This document shows positions 10,113 through 17,939 of a stretch of 40,207 nt of DNA, piece after piece; position 1 is the first letter of the stretch, and each line of letters begins with the position of its first letter. Where the stretch lies: positions 1-40,207 of the forward strand of contig JAJYNX010000078.1 of NCBI GenBank assembly GCA_021786095.1, read 5' to 3'. The stretch is from Actinomycetes bacterium (GTDB taxonomy: Bacteria; Actinomycetota; Acidimicrobiia; Acidimicrobiales; RAAP-2). Below the pieces are notes generated by a model. The model was not told where the DNA came from and ran no database searches. It saw nothing but the letters and a program-made list of their open reading frames with translations. Position numbers and translations under genes: made by a program.

Positions 10113-12658
10113 TGCGTGGGCGGTGGCGGGCGCGGGTGAGCGCCGGAGGTCTGCTCGACGCGCTTGTGATCCTGGCGGTGATCTACGTCGTGATCTGGTC
10201 GCTGCACCCGAATCTTCTGTTCTCGTCGTCTCTGATCACGGGGGGCGACACCGGCTCGCACCTGGCGCTGCCGGCGTACCTGCGCACCCAGGGCAACCTG
10301 TTCGACCTGACCCCGTGGTACCCGGGCTGGTTCGCGGGCATGCCCGCCTACACCTACTACTTCGTCCTGCCCGACTACCTCGCCGTGCTGGGCAGCTACG
10401 TGATCGGCTTCGCCGTCGCCTTCAAGTTGGCCACGGTCCTGGGTTCGGTGCTGATGCCGGTCGGGGCCTACGTGATGGCTCGACTCTTCCGCGCGCCGCG
10501 CCCGGTGCCGGCGGCGCTGGCGGTGGCGACACTGCCCTTCCTCTTCGACGCGTCCTTCACGATCGACGGCGGCAACCTCTTCTCGACGATGGCGGGGGAG
10601 TACGCCTTCGCGCTCTCGCTGGCGGTCGGGCTGGTGGCGATCGGCCTCTTCGCGCGTGGCGTGCGCACCGGGCGGGGGTACTGGTGGGCGGCGATCGCGC
10701 TCAGCGTCACCCTGGCCGCACACGTCCTGCCGTGGCTCTTCGTGATCGGCGCGGTCGGGGTGCTGGTCGTGCTCGAGCTCGCGGGGTTCGCGTCGCGAGG
10801 CGACGACGAGCGCGCGGCGACGCCCGGCGACCGCGCGCGACCGCTGCGCTTCGCGGTGGGGGCGGGTCTCGTGTCGGCGGGATTGTCCGCCTGGTGGCTG
10901 CTGCCCTTCGCGACCACCCAGTCACTGACCAACTCGATGGGCTACGTCAACGGCAGCGTGAGCTCGTTGCACGCGATCTTCACCACACTGGGCTGGTTCA
11001 ACGCGACGGGCGGGGTGGGTGGCGATCGCTGGGTGATCGCCCTGGCCGCGGTGGCGATCGTCGTGGCCGTGGTGGTGCGTGACCGGCTGGGCGTCTTCCT
11101 CGCGGTGGTGACGGTGCTCTCGTTCGTGGCCTACGTGGCCGATCCCCAGAGCGTGATCTGGAACGAGCGGCTGGTGCCGTTCTGGTTCATCTCGATCCAC
11201 CTGAGTGCGGGGTGGCTGGTGGGCTACGCGGCCCTGCTCTGGAGTCGCCGGGCGCCACGGGCGGCGCCCTGGCAGCGCCAGATCCTGGACGGCGACCAGC
11301 TGGGCGACCTGACCGCCCTCCCCAGCCTGGACCGGATCGGTGGGACCGTCGCCCGAGTCGCACCGGTCGAGTCGGTACCCAGTGAGCCGGCGTCGAGTGA
11401 GCCGGCGTCGAGCGAGCCGGCGTCGAGCGAGCCGGCGTCGAGTGATCCGGTGGCGGCGGCGTCGGCCGAGGCGTCGGCCTACGAGGTGTGGGTTCGCCCG
11501 GTCGTGACCGCGGACTCGTCGGGGGTTGCGTCGCGCCGGACGCTGATCGCCACGGTGGCCGTGGCGATCGCCGGGCTCCTGTCGACGGTGCCGGGTCTGG
11601 TGACCCCCGTGGCGTCGGCGTTGGGGCTGTCCACGAGCGGCAACCAGGTGACGGCGTGGGCTCAGTGGAACTACTCCGGCTACCAGGGCAAGGCCGCCTG
11701 GCCCGAGTACCACGACCTCATCACCACGATGGCTCGCGTGGCCCGGCGCGACGGGTGCGGGCGAGCGATGTGGGAGTACAACTCGAGCGAGAACCGCTTC
11801 GGTACCCCCGAGGCCCTCATGCTGCTGCCCTACTGGACCAATAACTGCGTCGACTCGATGGAGGGACTGTTCTTCGAGTCGTCCCCGACGACCCCCTACC
11901 ACTTCCTCGACCAGGCGGAGCTGAGTGCCGTCCCGAGCGAGGCGCAGGTCGGGTTGCCCTACGGACCGCCCGACGTGATCGAGGGGGTCCAGCACCTGCA
12001 GATGCTCGGGGTGCGCTACTTCATCGCGTTCTCGCCGTACATCGTCGCGCAGGCCAACAGTGACCCCCAGCTGCGCTTCGTGGCCCAGACGCGGGCGTGG
12101 CCGTCACCGGGGGTGCGCTGGCGCATCTACCTGGTGCGCCACAGCGCGATGGTGACTGCGCTGCGGTCGCTGCCGAACGTCGTGGCCAACGTCGGCGGCC
12201 GCACGACCTGGCTCGCGGCCAACGTGACGTGGTGGATGGACCCGAGGGACTGGCCGGTCCTGATCGCGGGCGCCGGCCCGGCGTCGTGGCCACGCGTGGC
12301 CCGCGTCGCCGATCTGCACCCAACCCGCCCACTGCCGCCGGTGGCGGTGACCCACGTCGTGACGGGTACCCAGTCGATCTCGTTCCACGTGTCGCGCGTG
12401 GGGGTGCCGGTGCTCGTGAAGATCTCCTACTACCCCCGCTGGCACGCCACCGGCGCGACGGGGCCCTATCGCGCGAGCCCCAACCTGATGGTGGTGGTGC
12501 CCACGTCACACGAGGTGTCGCTGACCTACGCCTCGACGCCGGCCCTGACCGCGGGCAACGTGATCAGCGACGTCACCACGCTGGCGGCGCTGGTGACGCT
12601 GGGCCTGTGGTGGCGTCGCCGGCGCCGCACGCGTCGGCTGACGACCGACGCGCTGTAA
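10112..12658 (+). CDS. Large multi-pass membrane protein (PTPS-related/YfhO-like, envelope glycan)
   Basis: A protein of 848 residues starting at GTG 10112, with GAGGAGG 7 bases upstream inside the CPBP gene. After one N-terminal helix comes a periplasmic loop with GGDTGSHLALP and a Trp/Tyr-rich stretch (WYPGWFAGMPAYTYYF), then about ten more helices, as in the '6-pyruvoyl-tetrahydropterin synthase-related' membrane family and GT-C-like proteins, whose first loop often carries acidic catalytic residues. A Ser/Glu/Pro/Ala repeat (four SEPAS units) sits in the cytoplasmic-looking linker at about residues 424-448, followed by an extracytoplasmic C-terminal domain and a last helix with an Arg-rich tail. 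The place before phosphomannomutase suggests lipid-linked sugar transfer, but this is inference. Confidence 0.6.
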   Translation: MRGRWRARVSAGGLLDALVILAVIYVVIWSLHPNLLFSSSLITGGDTGSHLALPAYLRTQGNLFDLTPWYPGWFAGMPAYTYYFVLPDYLAVLGSYVIGFAVAFKLATVLGSVLMPVGAYVMARLFRAPRPVPAALAVATLPFLFDASFTIDGGNLFSTMAGEYAFALSLAVGLVAIGLFARGVRTGRGYWWAAIALSVTLAAHVLPWLFVIGAVGVLVVLELAGFASRGDDERAATPGDRARPLRFAVGAGLVSAGLSAWWLLPFATTQSLTNSMGYVNGSVSSLHAIFTTLGWFNATGGVGGDRWVIALAAVAIVVAVVVRDRLGVFLAVVTVLSFVAYVADPQSVIWNERLVPFWFISIHLSAGWLVGYAALLWSRRAPRAAPWQRQILDGDQLGDLTALPSLDRIGGTVARVAPVESVPSEPASSEPASSEPASSEPASSDPVAAASAEASAYEVWVRPVVTADSSGVASRRTLIATVAVAIAGLLSTVPGLVTPVASALGLSTSGNQVTAWAQWNYSGYQGKAAWPEYHDLITTMARVARRDGCGRAMWEYNSSENRFGTPEALMLLPYWTNNCVDSMEGLFFESSPTTPYHFLDQAELSAVPSEAQVGLPYGPPDVIEGVQHLQMLGVRYFIAFSPYIVAQANSDPQLRFVAQTRAWPSPGVRWRIYLVRHSAMVTALRSLPNVVANVGGRTTWLAANVTWWMDPRDWPVLIAGAGPASWPRVARVADLHPTRPLPPVAVTHVVTGTQSISFHVSRVGVPVLVKISYYPRWHATGATGPYRASPNLMVVVPTSHEVSLTYASTPALTAGNVISDVTTLAALVTLGLWWRRRRRTRRLTTDAL
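11381..11455 (+). repeat. 15-bp in-frame tandem repeat (SEPAS units)
   Basis: Four copies of AGTGAGCCGGCGTCG (copies 3 and 4 have AGC for AGT) followed by one degenerate copy. Each encodes Ser-Glu-Pro-Ala-Ser. The synonymous AGT/AGC split suggests duplication in two steps. The linker is likely disordered and copy number may vary between strains. Confidence 0.9.
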
Positions 12659-12669
12659 GGTGAGCCCCC

Positions 12670-14031
12670 GTGGACACTCGAGCCGTCTTCAAGGCGTACG
12701 ACGTGCGTGGCACCTACCCCGATCAGCTGAACGAGGAGTTGGCGCGGGCGCTGGGCTCGGCGTTCGCCACCTTCATCGACCGACCGTCACTGGTGATGGC
12801 GCGTGACATGCGTGAGTCGGGCGTCGCGCTCAGCCGAGCCTTCGCCGAGGGGGCGCGTTCGCGCGGCGTGAGCGTGACGGACCTGGGGCTGGCCTCCACC
12901 GATCTCCTGTACTTCGCGTCGGGCTACCTCGACGAGCCCGGCGTGATGTTCACCGCGTCGCACAACCCCGCTCGCTACAACGGGGTGAAGTTCTGCGGCC
13001 CCGGGGCCAGCCCGGTGGGATCGGCGTCGGGCCTGGACGAGATCGAACGGCTCACCCGGCACTACCTCGACCAGCCGGCGAGCGGCCCGCTCGCCCCGCG
13101 GGCGTCGCGTGACCTCACCGCCGAGTGGGTCGCGCACGTGCACTCCTTCGTCGACCGTTCGTCCCTGCGACCCCTGCGGGTGGTCGCCGACGCCGCCAAC
13201 GCGATGGGCGCCCTGGTCGCGCCGGCGGTGTTCGCGGGCTTGCCCTTCGACCTGGAGATCCTGTACGGCGACCTGGACGGCTCGTTCCCCCACCACCCGG
13301 CGGATCCGCTCAACCCGGCCAACCTGGTGGATCTGCAGCGCCGGGTGCTGGCGACGGGGGCCGACGTCGGCCTCGCCTTCGACGGCGACGCCGACCGGGT
13401 GTTCCTGATCGACGAGCGGGCGCGCCCGGTGAGCGGCTCGACGACGACGGCACTGGTCGCCTCGGTGATGCTCCAGCGCCACCGGGGGGCTACGGTGCTC
13501 TACAACCTGATCTGCTCGCGGGCGGTGCCCGAGGTCATCGACGAGTGCGGGGGCGTGGGGGTGCGCACCCGGGTCGGCCATAGTTTCATCAAGCAGGTGA
13601 TGGCCGAGACCGGGGCGGTCTTCGGCGGGGAGCACTCGGGCCACTACTACTATCGCGACAACTACCGCGCGGACTCGGGAATCATCACGGCCCTCATCGT
13701 GCTGGAGGCGCTGGCTCGATCCGAGCGCCCGCTGTCCTCGCTCGTGGCGCCCCTCGAGCGCTACGCCAGCTCGGGCGAGGTGAACGTGGCGGTGCCCGAC
13801 GCGCCCGCGGCCGCCGCGCGCCTCGCGGCGTACTGGGGCGCGCGGTCCGCGACGCTCGAGGAGGTCGACGGGCTGAGCGTGACGACCGACGACGCCTGGT
13901 TCAACGTGCGCTCCTCCAACACCGAGCCGCTGATGCGCGTCAACGTCGAGGCGCGTGACGCTGCGCGCTGCGCCGCGACCCTGGCCGAGGTCGTGGCGGT
14001 GCTGGATCCGACGAGTGAGGCGGTGCGATGA
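12670..14031 (+). CDS. manB: Phosphomannomutase/phosphoglucomutase
   Basis: A 453-residue alpha-D-phosphohexomutase that interconverts hexose 6-phosphate and 1-phosphate, feeding GDP-mannose or UDP-glucose synthesis. The N-terminus KAYDVRGTYPDQL is typical. The catalytic phosphoserine is S97 in TASHNP, the Mg-binding loop is DGDADR (238-243), the sugar-binding loop GGEHSGH is at 319-325, and the phosphate-binding loop RSSNTEP at 414-420. It starts at GTG 12670 with AAGGTGA 6 bases upstream; the same bases contain TAAGGT, which could also serve as a -10. It overlaps the next gene by ATGA. The order phosphomannomutase then Trm112-like protein is common in actinobacteria, next to GT2/DUF5719 genes. 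The choice between Man and Glc is uncertain. Confidence 0.93.
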   Translation: MDTRAVFKAYDVRGTYPDQLNEELARALGSAFATFIDRPSLVMARDMRESGVALSRAFAEGARSRGVSVTDLGLASTDLLYFASGYLDEPGVMFTASHNPARYNGVKFCGPGASPVGSASGLDEIERLTRHYLDQPASGPLAPRASRDLTAEWVAHVHSFVDRSSLRPLRVVADAANAMGALVAPAVFAGLPFDLEILYGDLDGSFPHHPADPLNPANLVDLQRRVLATGADVGLAFDGDADRVFLIDERARPVSGSTTTALVASVMLQRHRGATVLYNLICSRAVPEVIDECGGVGVRTRVGHSFIKQVMAETGAVFGGEHSGHYYYRDNYRADSGIITALIVLEALARSERPLSSLVAPLERYASSGEVNVAVPDAPAAAARLAAYWGARSATLEEVDGLSVTTDDAWFNVRSSNTEPLMRVNVEARDAARCAATLAEVVAVLDPTSEAVR

Positions 14032-14255
14032 CCCTGGACAACTTTCTGGTGGGGCTGCTGGTGGACCCCGTCGACCACGGCGAGCTGCTCTACGTCGAGG
14101 ACCGCGATCTGCTCTACAACCCGCGTCGGCGGGTCGCCTACCCCGTGCGTGACGCGATCGCGGTGCTCCTGGTCGACGAGGCGCTCGAGGTCGACGACGA
14201 CGAGCACGAGGCCCTGGTGCACGACCCCTCGGTCCGACCCACCGGACCGCGCTAG
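14028..14255 (+). CDS. Trm112-like small protein (YcaR type) lacking cysteines
   Basis: A protein of 75 residues starting at ATG 14028, overlapping the mutase stop by 4 bases. The pattern LVGLLVDPVDHGELLY, then LLYNPRRRVAYPVRDAIAVLL, matches the Trm112/UPF0434 fold, where the usual text is LVCPVCKGPL and LAYPIRDGIPVML. Both CxxC positions have lost their cysteines (Asp-Pro-Val-Asp replaces the first pair), so it cannot bind zinc as classical Trm112 does. In actinobacteria this gene usually sits right after phosphomannomutase, but its role there is unknown. It converges with the thiolase, leaving only 13 bases between the two stops. Confidence 0.7.
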   Translation: MTLDNFLVGLLVDPVDHGELLYVEDRDLLYNPRRRVAYPVRDAIAVLLVDEALEVDDDEHEALVHDPSVRPTGPR

Positions 14256-14268
14256 TCGACCGGTCGGC

Positions 14269-15477
14269 TCAGGAGAGGCGTTCGACGATCATCGCCATGC
14301 CCTGGCCACCGCCGATGCACATCGTCTCGAGTCCATAGCGTGCACCGCGGTCCTCGAGGCCGTTGAGCAGCGTCGTCATGATGCGCGCGCCGGTCATGCC
14401 GAAGGGGTGACCGAGGGCGATCGCGCCGCCGTTCACGTTCAGCTTGTCCCAACTGATCCCGAGGTGCTTGGCGCTGGGGATGACCTGCGCGGCGAAGGCC
14501 TCGTTGATCTCGACGAGGTCGATGTCCTCGATGGTCATGCCAGCCCGGCGCAGGGCCTGGCGCGACGCCTCGACGGGCCCGAGGCCCATGATCTCGGGGT
14601 TGAGCGCGCTGACGCCGCTGGCGACGATGCGCGCGAGGGGCGTGATGCCGAGCTCGCGGGCGCGGGTGTCGCTCATGACGACCACCGCGGCGGCCCCGTC
14701 GTTGAGGGGACAGGCGTTGCCGGCGGTCACCGTCCCGCCCTCGCGGAAGACCGGGGCGAGCGACGCCAGCTTCTCCAGGGTCGTGTCCGGGCGGGGCCCG
14801 TCGTCGGTGGACACGATCGTGCCGTCGGGGCGCACGACCGGGATGATCTCGCGCTCGAAGAAGCCATTGTGCTGGCTCGCGACCGCGAGCTGCTGGCTGC
14901 GTAGTGCGAACTCGTCCATCTCGGCGCGCGAGACCCCCTCGAACTCGGCGACGTTCTCGGCGGTCTGGCCCATCGCGATGTAGACGTCGGGCAGGCCAGC
15001 GGCCGGCGCCCACGGCGTGGTGACGCGCGCCGTGCGCTCGGCGGTGCGCGCCAGCGCCTCGTCGAAGCGCGGGTTCATCGCCTTGGGGTTGTCCGAGGTG
15101 CCCGCGGCGAAGCGCGAGACGGTCTCGACGCCGGCGGCCACGAAGACGTCGCCCTCGCCCGCGCGGATCGCGTGGGCCGCCATGCGGATGGCCTGCAGGG
15201 ACGAGGAGCAGTAACGGTTCACGGTGACCCCGGGCACGTCGTCCAGGCCGGCTAGAACGGCGGCGACGCGGGCCACGTTGAAGCCGGCCTCGCCGGCGGG
15301 CTCGCCACACCCGACGATGAGGTCCTCGACGCTGTGGGGGTCGAGGGCGGGCACCTTGTCCAGGACCGCGCGCACGACGTGGGCGGTGAGGTCGTCGGGG
15401 CGCAGGTCGACGAGCGACCCCTTGAAGGCTCGTCCGATTGGGGTGCGACCGGTGGCGACAATGACGGCTTCGGGCAT
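14269..15477 (-). CDS. Acetyl-CoA acetyltransferase / thiolase
   Basis: A 402-residue thiolase, acting either in beta-oxidation (3-ketoacyl-CoA cleavage) or in acetoacetyl-CoA synthesis. The nucleophile is C90 in NRYCSSSLQA, the second active-site loop GHPFGMTG holds H357, and the proton-donor cysteine C387 is in CIGGGQGMA. The N-terminus VIVATGRTPIGRAFKG is canonical. The start is ATG 15477 with GAGGAGG about 6 bases upstream. It lies 39 bases downstream of the riboflavin synthase stop on the same strand, so it may be co-transcribed, but TAGGCT-like -10 sequences and a small palindrome in the gap suggest a promoter of its own. Substrate chain length cannot be told. Confidence 0.93.
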   Translation of the reverse strand: MPEAVIVATGRTPIGRAFKGSLVDLRPDDLTAHVVRAVLDKVPALDPHSVEDLIVGCGEPAGEAGFNVARVAAVLAGLDDVPGVTVNRYCSSSLQAIRMAAHAIRAGEGDVFVAAGVETVSRFAAGTSDNPKAMNPRFDEALARTAERTARVTTPWAPAAGLPDVYIAMGQTAENVAEFEGVSRAEMDEFALRSQQLAVASQHNGFFEREIIPVVRPDGTIVSTDDGPRPDTTLEKLASLAPVFREGGTVTAGNACPLNDGAAAVVVMSDTRARELGITPLARIVASGVSALNPEIMGLGPVEASRQALRRAGMTIEDIDLVEINEAFAAQVIPSAKHLGISWDKLNVNGGAIALGHPFGMTGARIMTTLLNGLEDRGARYGLETMCIGGGQGMAMIVERLS

Positions 15478-15493
15478 GGGATCCTCCTCGTGG

Positions 15494-15507
15494 TTACCGC
15501 AGGGTAA
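15494..15507. promoter_or_regulatory. Small palindrome before the thiolase gene
   Basis: TTACC-GCAG-GGTAA, five-base arms with a four-base centre, lies 17 bases upstream of the thiolase ATG and downstream of possible -10 hexamers near the end of the riboflavin synthase gene. It could be a repressor site for a fatty-acid regulator, but arms this short can arise by chance. Confidence 0.3.
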
Positions 15508-15516
15508 TGAGAGAGC

Positions 15517-16065
15517 CTACCTAACGGGGCCGACCCCGTCCGACGAGGCCAGCGGCCCGGCGTCGGCGAACCCCTGGCGCACCCCCTGGCCGGCGCGCGC
15601 GCGCAACTGCTCGGGTTCGAAGAGCATCCAGTAGGCGTTGCGTGCGTGGCGCCGCGAGCGGTCCTCGAAGACGCGGGCGAGGACCGCGGGGTCGTCGGCC
15701 TCGTCCTCGTGCACGAAGACCTCCAGGATCGGCGTCGAGGTCAGCAGTTGGGCCATCATGATCCCCTGGGAGGCCTCGTGGGCGCACTGCTTGTCGATCG
15801 GGGCGCTCCCGGGCATCCCCAGGGCGACCACGATCGCGCAGTGGTCGCGCTCGATGAGGTTCTTGGCGGCCACCGCGAGGTCCTTGAAGCCGGGCACGGT
15901 GGCGGCGACGACAGTGAAGGCGTCGCCGTGGCCGGGACACTGGGCCAGCTCGTCGCGCGCCGCAGCTCCCATGTCGTAGCGCGCGAACATGGTGTCGACC
16001 ACGCCGATGCGCACGGGCTCGCCCGGCGCGGGGGGACGGGGGGACGGGGACTTCGTGGACGGCAC
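15517..16065 (-). CDS. ribC: Riboflavin synthase of the archaeal type
   Basis: A protein of 182 residues. After a Pro-rich start it reads like archaeal riboflavin synthase (the MJ1184 family, related to lumazine synthase, not to the usual bacterial RibE): RIGVVDTMFARYDMG (19-33), ATVPGFKDLAVAAKNL (55-70), IVVALGMPGSAPIDKQCAHE (78-97), then MMAQLLTSTPILEVFVHEDE (103-122) and RAGQGVRQGFADAGP (157-171). The enzyme dismutates two 6,7-dimethyl-8-ribityllumazines into riboflavin and the pyrimidinedione. The start is GTG 16065 with AAGGAGA about 9 bases upstream. No other rib gene is near; the upstream gene is a flavin/F420-type oxidoreductase. A promoter with three 12-base direct repeats precedes it. 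Confidence 0.85.
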   Translation of the reverse strand: MPSTKSPSPRPPAPGEPVRIGVVDTMFARYDMGAAARDELAQCPGHGDAFTVVAATVPGFKDLAVAAKNLIERDHCAIVVALGMPGSAPIDKQCAHEASQGIMMAQLLTSTPILEVFVHEDEADDPAVLARVFEDRSRRHARNAYWMLFEPEQLRARAGQGVRQGFADAGPLASSDGVGPVR

Positions 16066-16088
16066 CGCAGCTCTCCTTGCTCGGACCC

Positions 16089-16128
16089 AGTCTAGGAACT
16101 CGGATAGGAACTCGGCGGGGAACCCGGT
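16089..16128 (-). promoter_or_regulatory. Promoter of ribC with 12-bp direct repeats
   Basis: On the minus strand TAGACT (16094-16089) is a good -10 about 24 bases before the GTG. On the + strand TAGGAACTCGG occurs twice with a 12-base period (16093-16104, 16105-16116), followed by a weaker third copy GGGGAACCCGG (16117-16128). The repeats cover the -10 to -35 interval, where a regulator could bind as tandem monomers. Confidence 0.45.
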
Positions 16129-16129
16129 G

Positions 16130-17098
16130 TCAGCGCGGGGCCAGCCCGGCCACCGCGTCGGCCAGCTCGACGCCCGCGGGGATCACCGCGAGAACGGGCA
16201 CGTCGACGCCGCCGGCCACGTAGCGCGCCACGTGCTCTCGGCAGTCCTCGAACGAGCCGTGGATGATCAGCTGGTCGACCAGGTCGTCGGGCACCGCCCT
16301 CGTCGCTCCCGCCCGATCACCGGCGGACCACCGGTCCCACACGGGCTGGAGCACCTCGGCGCGGCCGAGCCAGCGGTGGAACTCGGCGTAGGCCCCGACG
16401 GTCAGGTAGGAGGAGATCAGGCGCCGCCCGATCGCGCGCGCGGCGTCGGCGTCGGTGGTGGGGATGACGAAGAGCCGGGCCGCGACCGTGGCGTCGGCGC
16501 CGATCTCGTCGCGACAGCGCGCCACGTCGCTCGCCGCGAGCCAGTTGAGGATGGCGCCGTCGGCCTCGCGCCCGGCCAGACGCAGCATTCGCGGCCGCAG
16601 GGCACCGAGCAGCAGGGGCGGTCGCACGGTGACCGGTCGGCTGAGTCGAAAGCCGTGCACCGCGAAGGTCTCGAACTCCTCGTCGATTCGCTCGTTGTTC
16701 AGTGCGCGGCGCAGGAAGCGCAGGACGTCACGGGTGTGCGCGTAGGGCCGGTCGTAGGCGATCGCGTTCCAGCGCTCTACCACCGGCTGGCTCGACGCGC
16801 CCAGTCCCATGAGGAAACGGTCCCCGGCGGCCTCGGCCATGGCCGCCACGGTCATGGCGAGCAGGGCGGGGCCGCGCGTGAACGCCGGGGCGACGGCGAC
16901 GCCGACGCGCAGTCGCGCCTCCCAGGCGGCGGCCAGGGCGAGGGGGGTGAAGCCGTCGACGCCGTCCACCTCCGAGGACCAGACGTCGCTGTAGCCGAGG
17001 TCGGCCAGGCGCGTGAACCAGTCGCGATGCTCGGCCAGGGTGACGCCGTCGAAGGGGATGGTGATGGCGTAGCGCGCGGGCGCAGCGAACGGGCTCAT
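16130..17098 (-). CDS. LLM-class (luciferase-like) F420/flavin-dependent oxidoreductase
   Basis: A 322-residue TIM-barrel enzyme of the bacterial luciferase superfamily. The text ITIPFDGVTLAEHRDWFTRL, then LGYSDVWSSEVDGVDGFTPL (33-52), RLRVGVAVAPAFTRGPALLA and GDRFLMGLGASSQPVVERWN follows the LLM-class F420-dependent pattern, including READGAILNW near residue 186. Such enzymes reduce or oxidise C=O and C=N groups with F420H2 or FMNH2; substrates are rarely predictable. The start is ATG 17098, with TACTGT 8 bases upstream as a possible -10. The stop lies 64 bases before ribC on the same strand, so flavin supply and flavin or deazaflavin use may be linked, but ribC appears to have its own promoter. 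Confidence 0.85.
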   Translation of the reverse strand: MSPFAAPARYAITIPFDGVTLAEHRDWFTRLADLGYSDVWSSEVDGVDGFTPLALAAAWEARLRVGVAVAPAFTRGPALLAMTVAAMAEAAGDRFLMGLGASSQPVVERWNAIAYDRPYAHTRDVLRFLRRALNNERIDEEFETFAVHGFRLSRPVTVRPPLLLGALRPRMLRLAGREADGAILNWLAASDVARCRDEIGADATVAARLFVIPTTDADAARAIGRRLISSYLTVGAYAEFHRWLGRAEVLQPVWDRWSAGDRAGATRAVPDDLVDQLIIHGSFEDCREHVARYVAGGVDVPVLAVIPAGVELADAVAGLAPR

Positions 17099-17114
17099 GG
17101 GAGTCGACAGTAGT

Positions 17115-17145
17115 GTCTCGCACCTTCCCGCGCGGGGGGCGAGAC
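17115..17145 (-). terminator. Hairpin after the PPK2 gene
   Basis: Arms GTCTCGC (17115-17121) and GCGAGAC (17139-17145) enclose an inner CCCGCGCGGG palindrome. It lies just downstream of the PPK2 stop and upstream of the LLM gene. There is no T-run, so it is an unproven terminator. Confidence 0.35.
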
Positions 17146-17156
17146 CACGTCGCGGG

Positions 17157-17939
17157 TCAGAGCAGGTAGTCGTTGCCGCGCGAGGGCGGCACGGGGAAGC
17201 CCCGGCGCTCGAGGTCGTGGGTCCAGCGCTCGATGAGCGTCTCGACGACCGCGACGCGCGCGTAGTGCTTGTTCTCCCCGGCGATGAGGTCCCAGTGCGC
17301 GTGGGCGTGGTCGGTCCACGCGAGCACGTCGCGCAGTGCCTCGAGGTAGGCGGGTCGCTTCATCCGGTTGCGCCAGTCGTCGGGGGTCAGCTTCCACTGC
17401 TTCAGGGGATCGTTGGCCCGCTCGGTGAAGCGGCGCAGCTGCTCCTCGTCGGAGATGTGCAGCCAGAACTTGACCACGGTGACCCCGTCGTCGACGAGCG
17501 AGCGCTCCAGGTTGACGATCTCCTTGGCCGACGTCTGGGCCGTGGCGCGGTCGATCTCACCCTCGACGCGCTCGACGAGCAGGCGCCCGTACCAGGAGCG
17601 GTCGTAGACGGTCATCTCGCCGCGGCCCGGGATCGACGGCTGGAAGCGCCACAGGAAGTGGTGACGGGCCTCCTCCTCGGTGGGTGCGGCGATGGGCACC
17701 ACCAGCACGTGGCGCGGGTCGAGTCCCTGGGTGAGCCGACGGATCGCGCCGCCCTTGCCGGCGGCGTCGAAGCCCTCGAAGAGCACGAGCAGGCCCGGGC
17801 CTCGGGCGGGGGAGTCGAGGAGGCCCGCGGTCGTCAGGCGCAGGTGTTCGAGGCGCCGCTGGGCCAGGACGACGCGCCGCTCGGACTCCTCGCGCGAGAG
17901 GCTCGCCGTGAGGTCCAGGGTGTCGAGCCGGTCGCTCAC
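17157..17939 (-). CDS. ppk2: Polyphosphate kinase 2 family protein
   Basis: A protein of 260 residues starting at GTG 17939, overlapping the stop of the YfhO-like gene by GTGA. The much longer open frame reaching to 20114 is a shadow of yfhO in another frame. PPK2 enzymes transfer phosphate between polyphosphate and nucleotides. Walker A is GFDAAGKGG (56-64), Walker B-like YDRSWYGR is at 112-119, followed by RLLVERVEGEI and the lid region. The block VKFWLHISDEEQLRRF then the run ending KLTPDDWRNR is typical. The class (ADP, AMP or both) cannot be assigned by eye. Translational coupling to a membrane glycan protein is unusual. Confidence 0.92.
   Translation of the reverse strand: MSDRLDTLDLTASLSREESERRVVLAQRRLEHLRLTTAGLLDSPARGPGLLVLFEGFDAAGKGGAIRRLTQGLDPRHVLVVPIAAPTEEEARHHFLWRFQPSIPGRGEMTVYDRSWYGRLLVERVEGEIDRATAQTSAKEIVNLERSLVDDGVTVVKFWLHISDEEQLRRFTERANDPLKQWKLTPDDWRNRMKRPAYLEALRDVLAWTDHAHAHWDLIAGENKHYARVAVVETLIERWTHDLERRGFPVPPSRGNDYLL

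Noticed and set aside
11381-11455. 15-bp repeat considered as CRISPR or iteron-like array
   Set aside because: Units are contiguous, in frame and code for SEPAS, so it is a coding tandem repeat. No CRISPR array was seen anywhere in the window.
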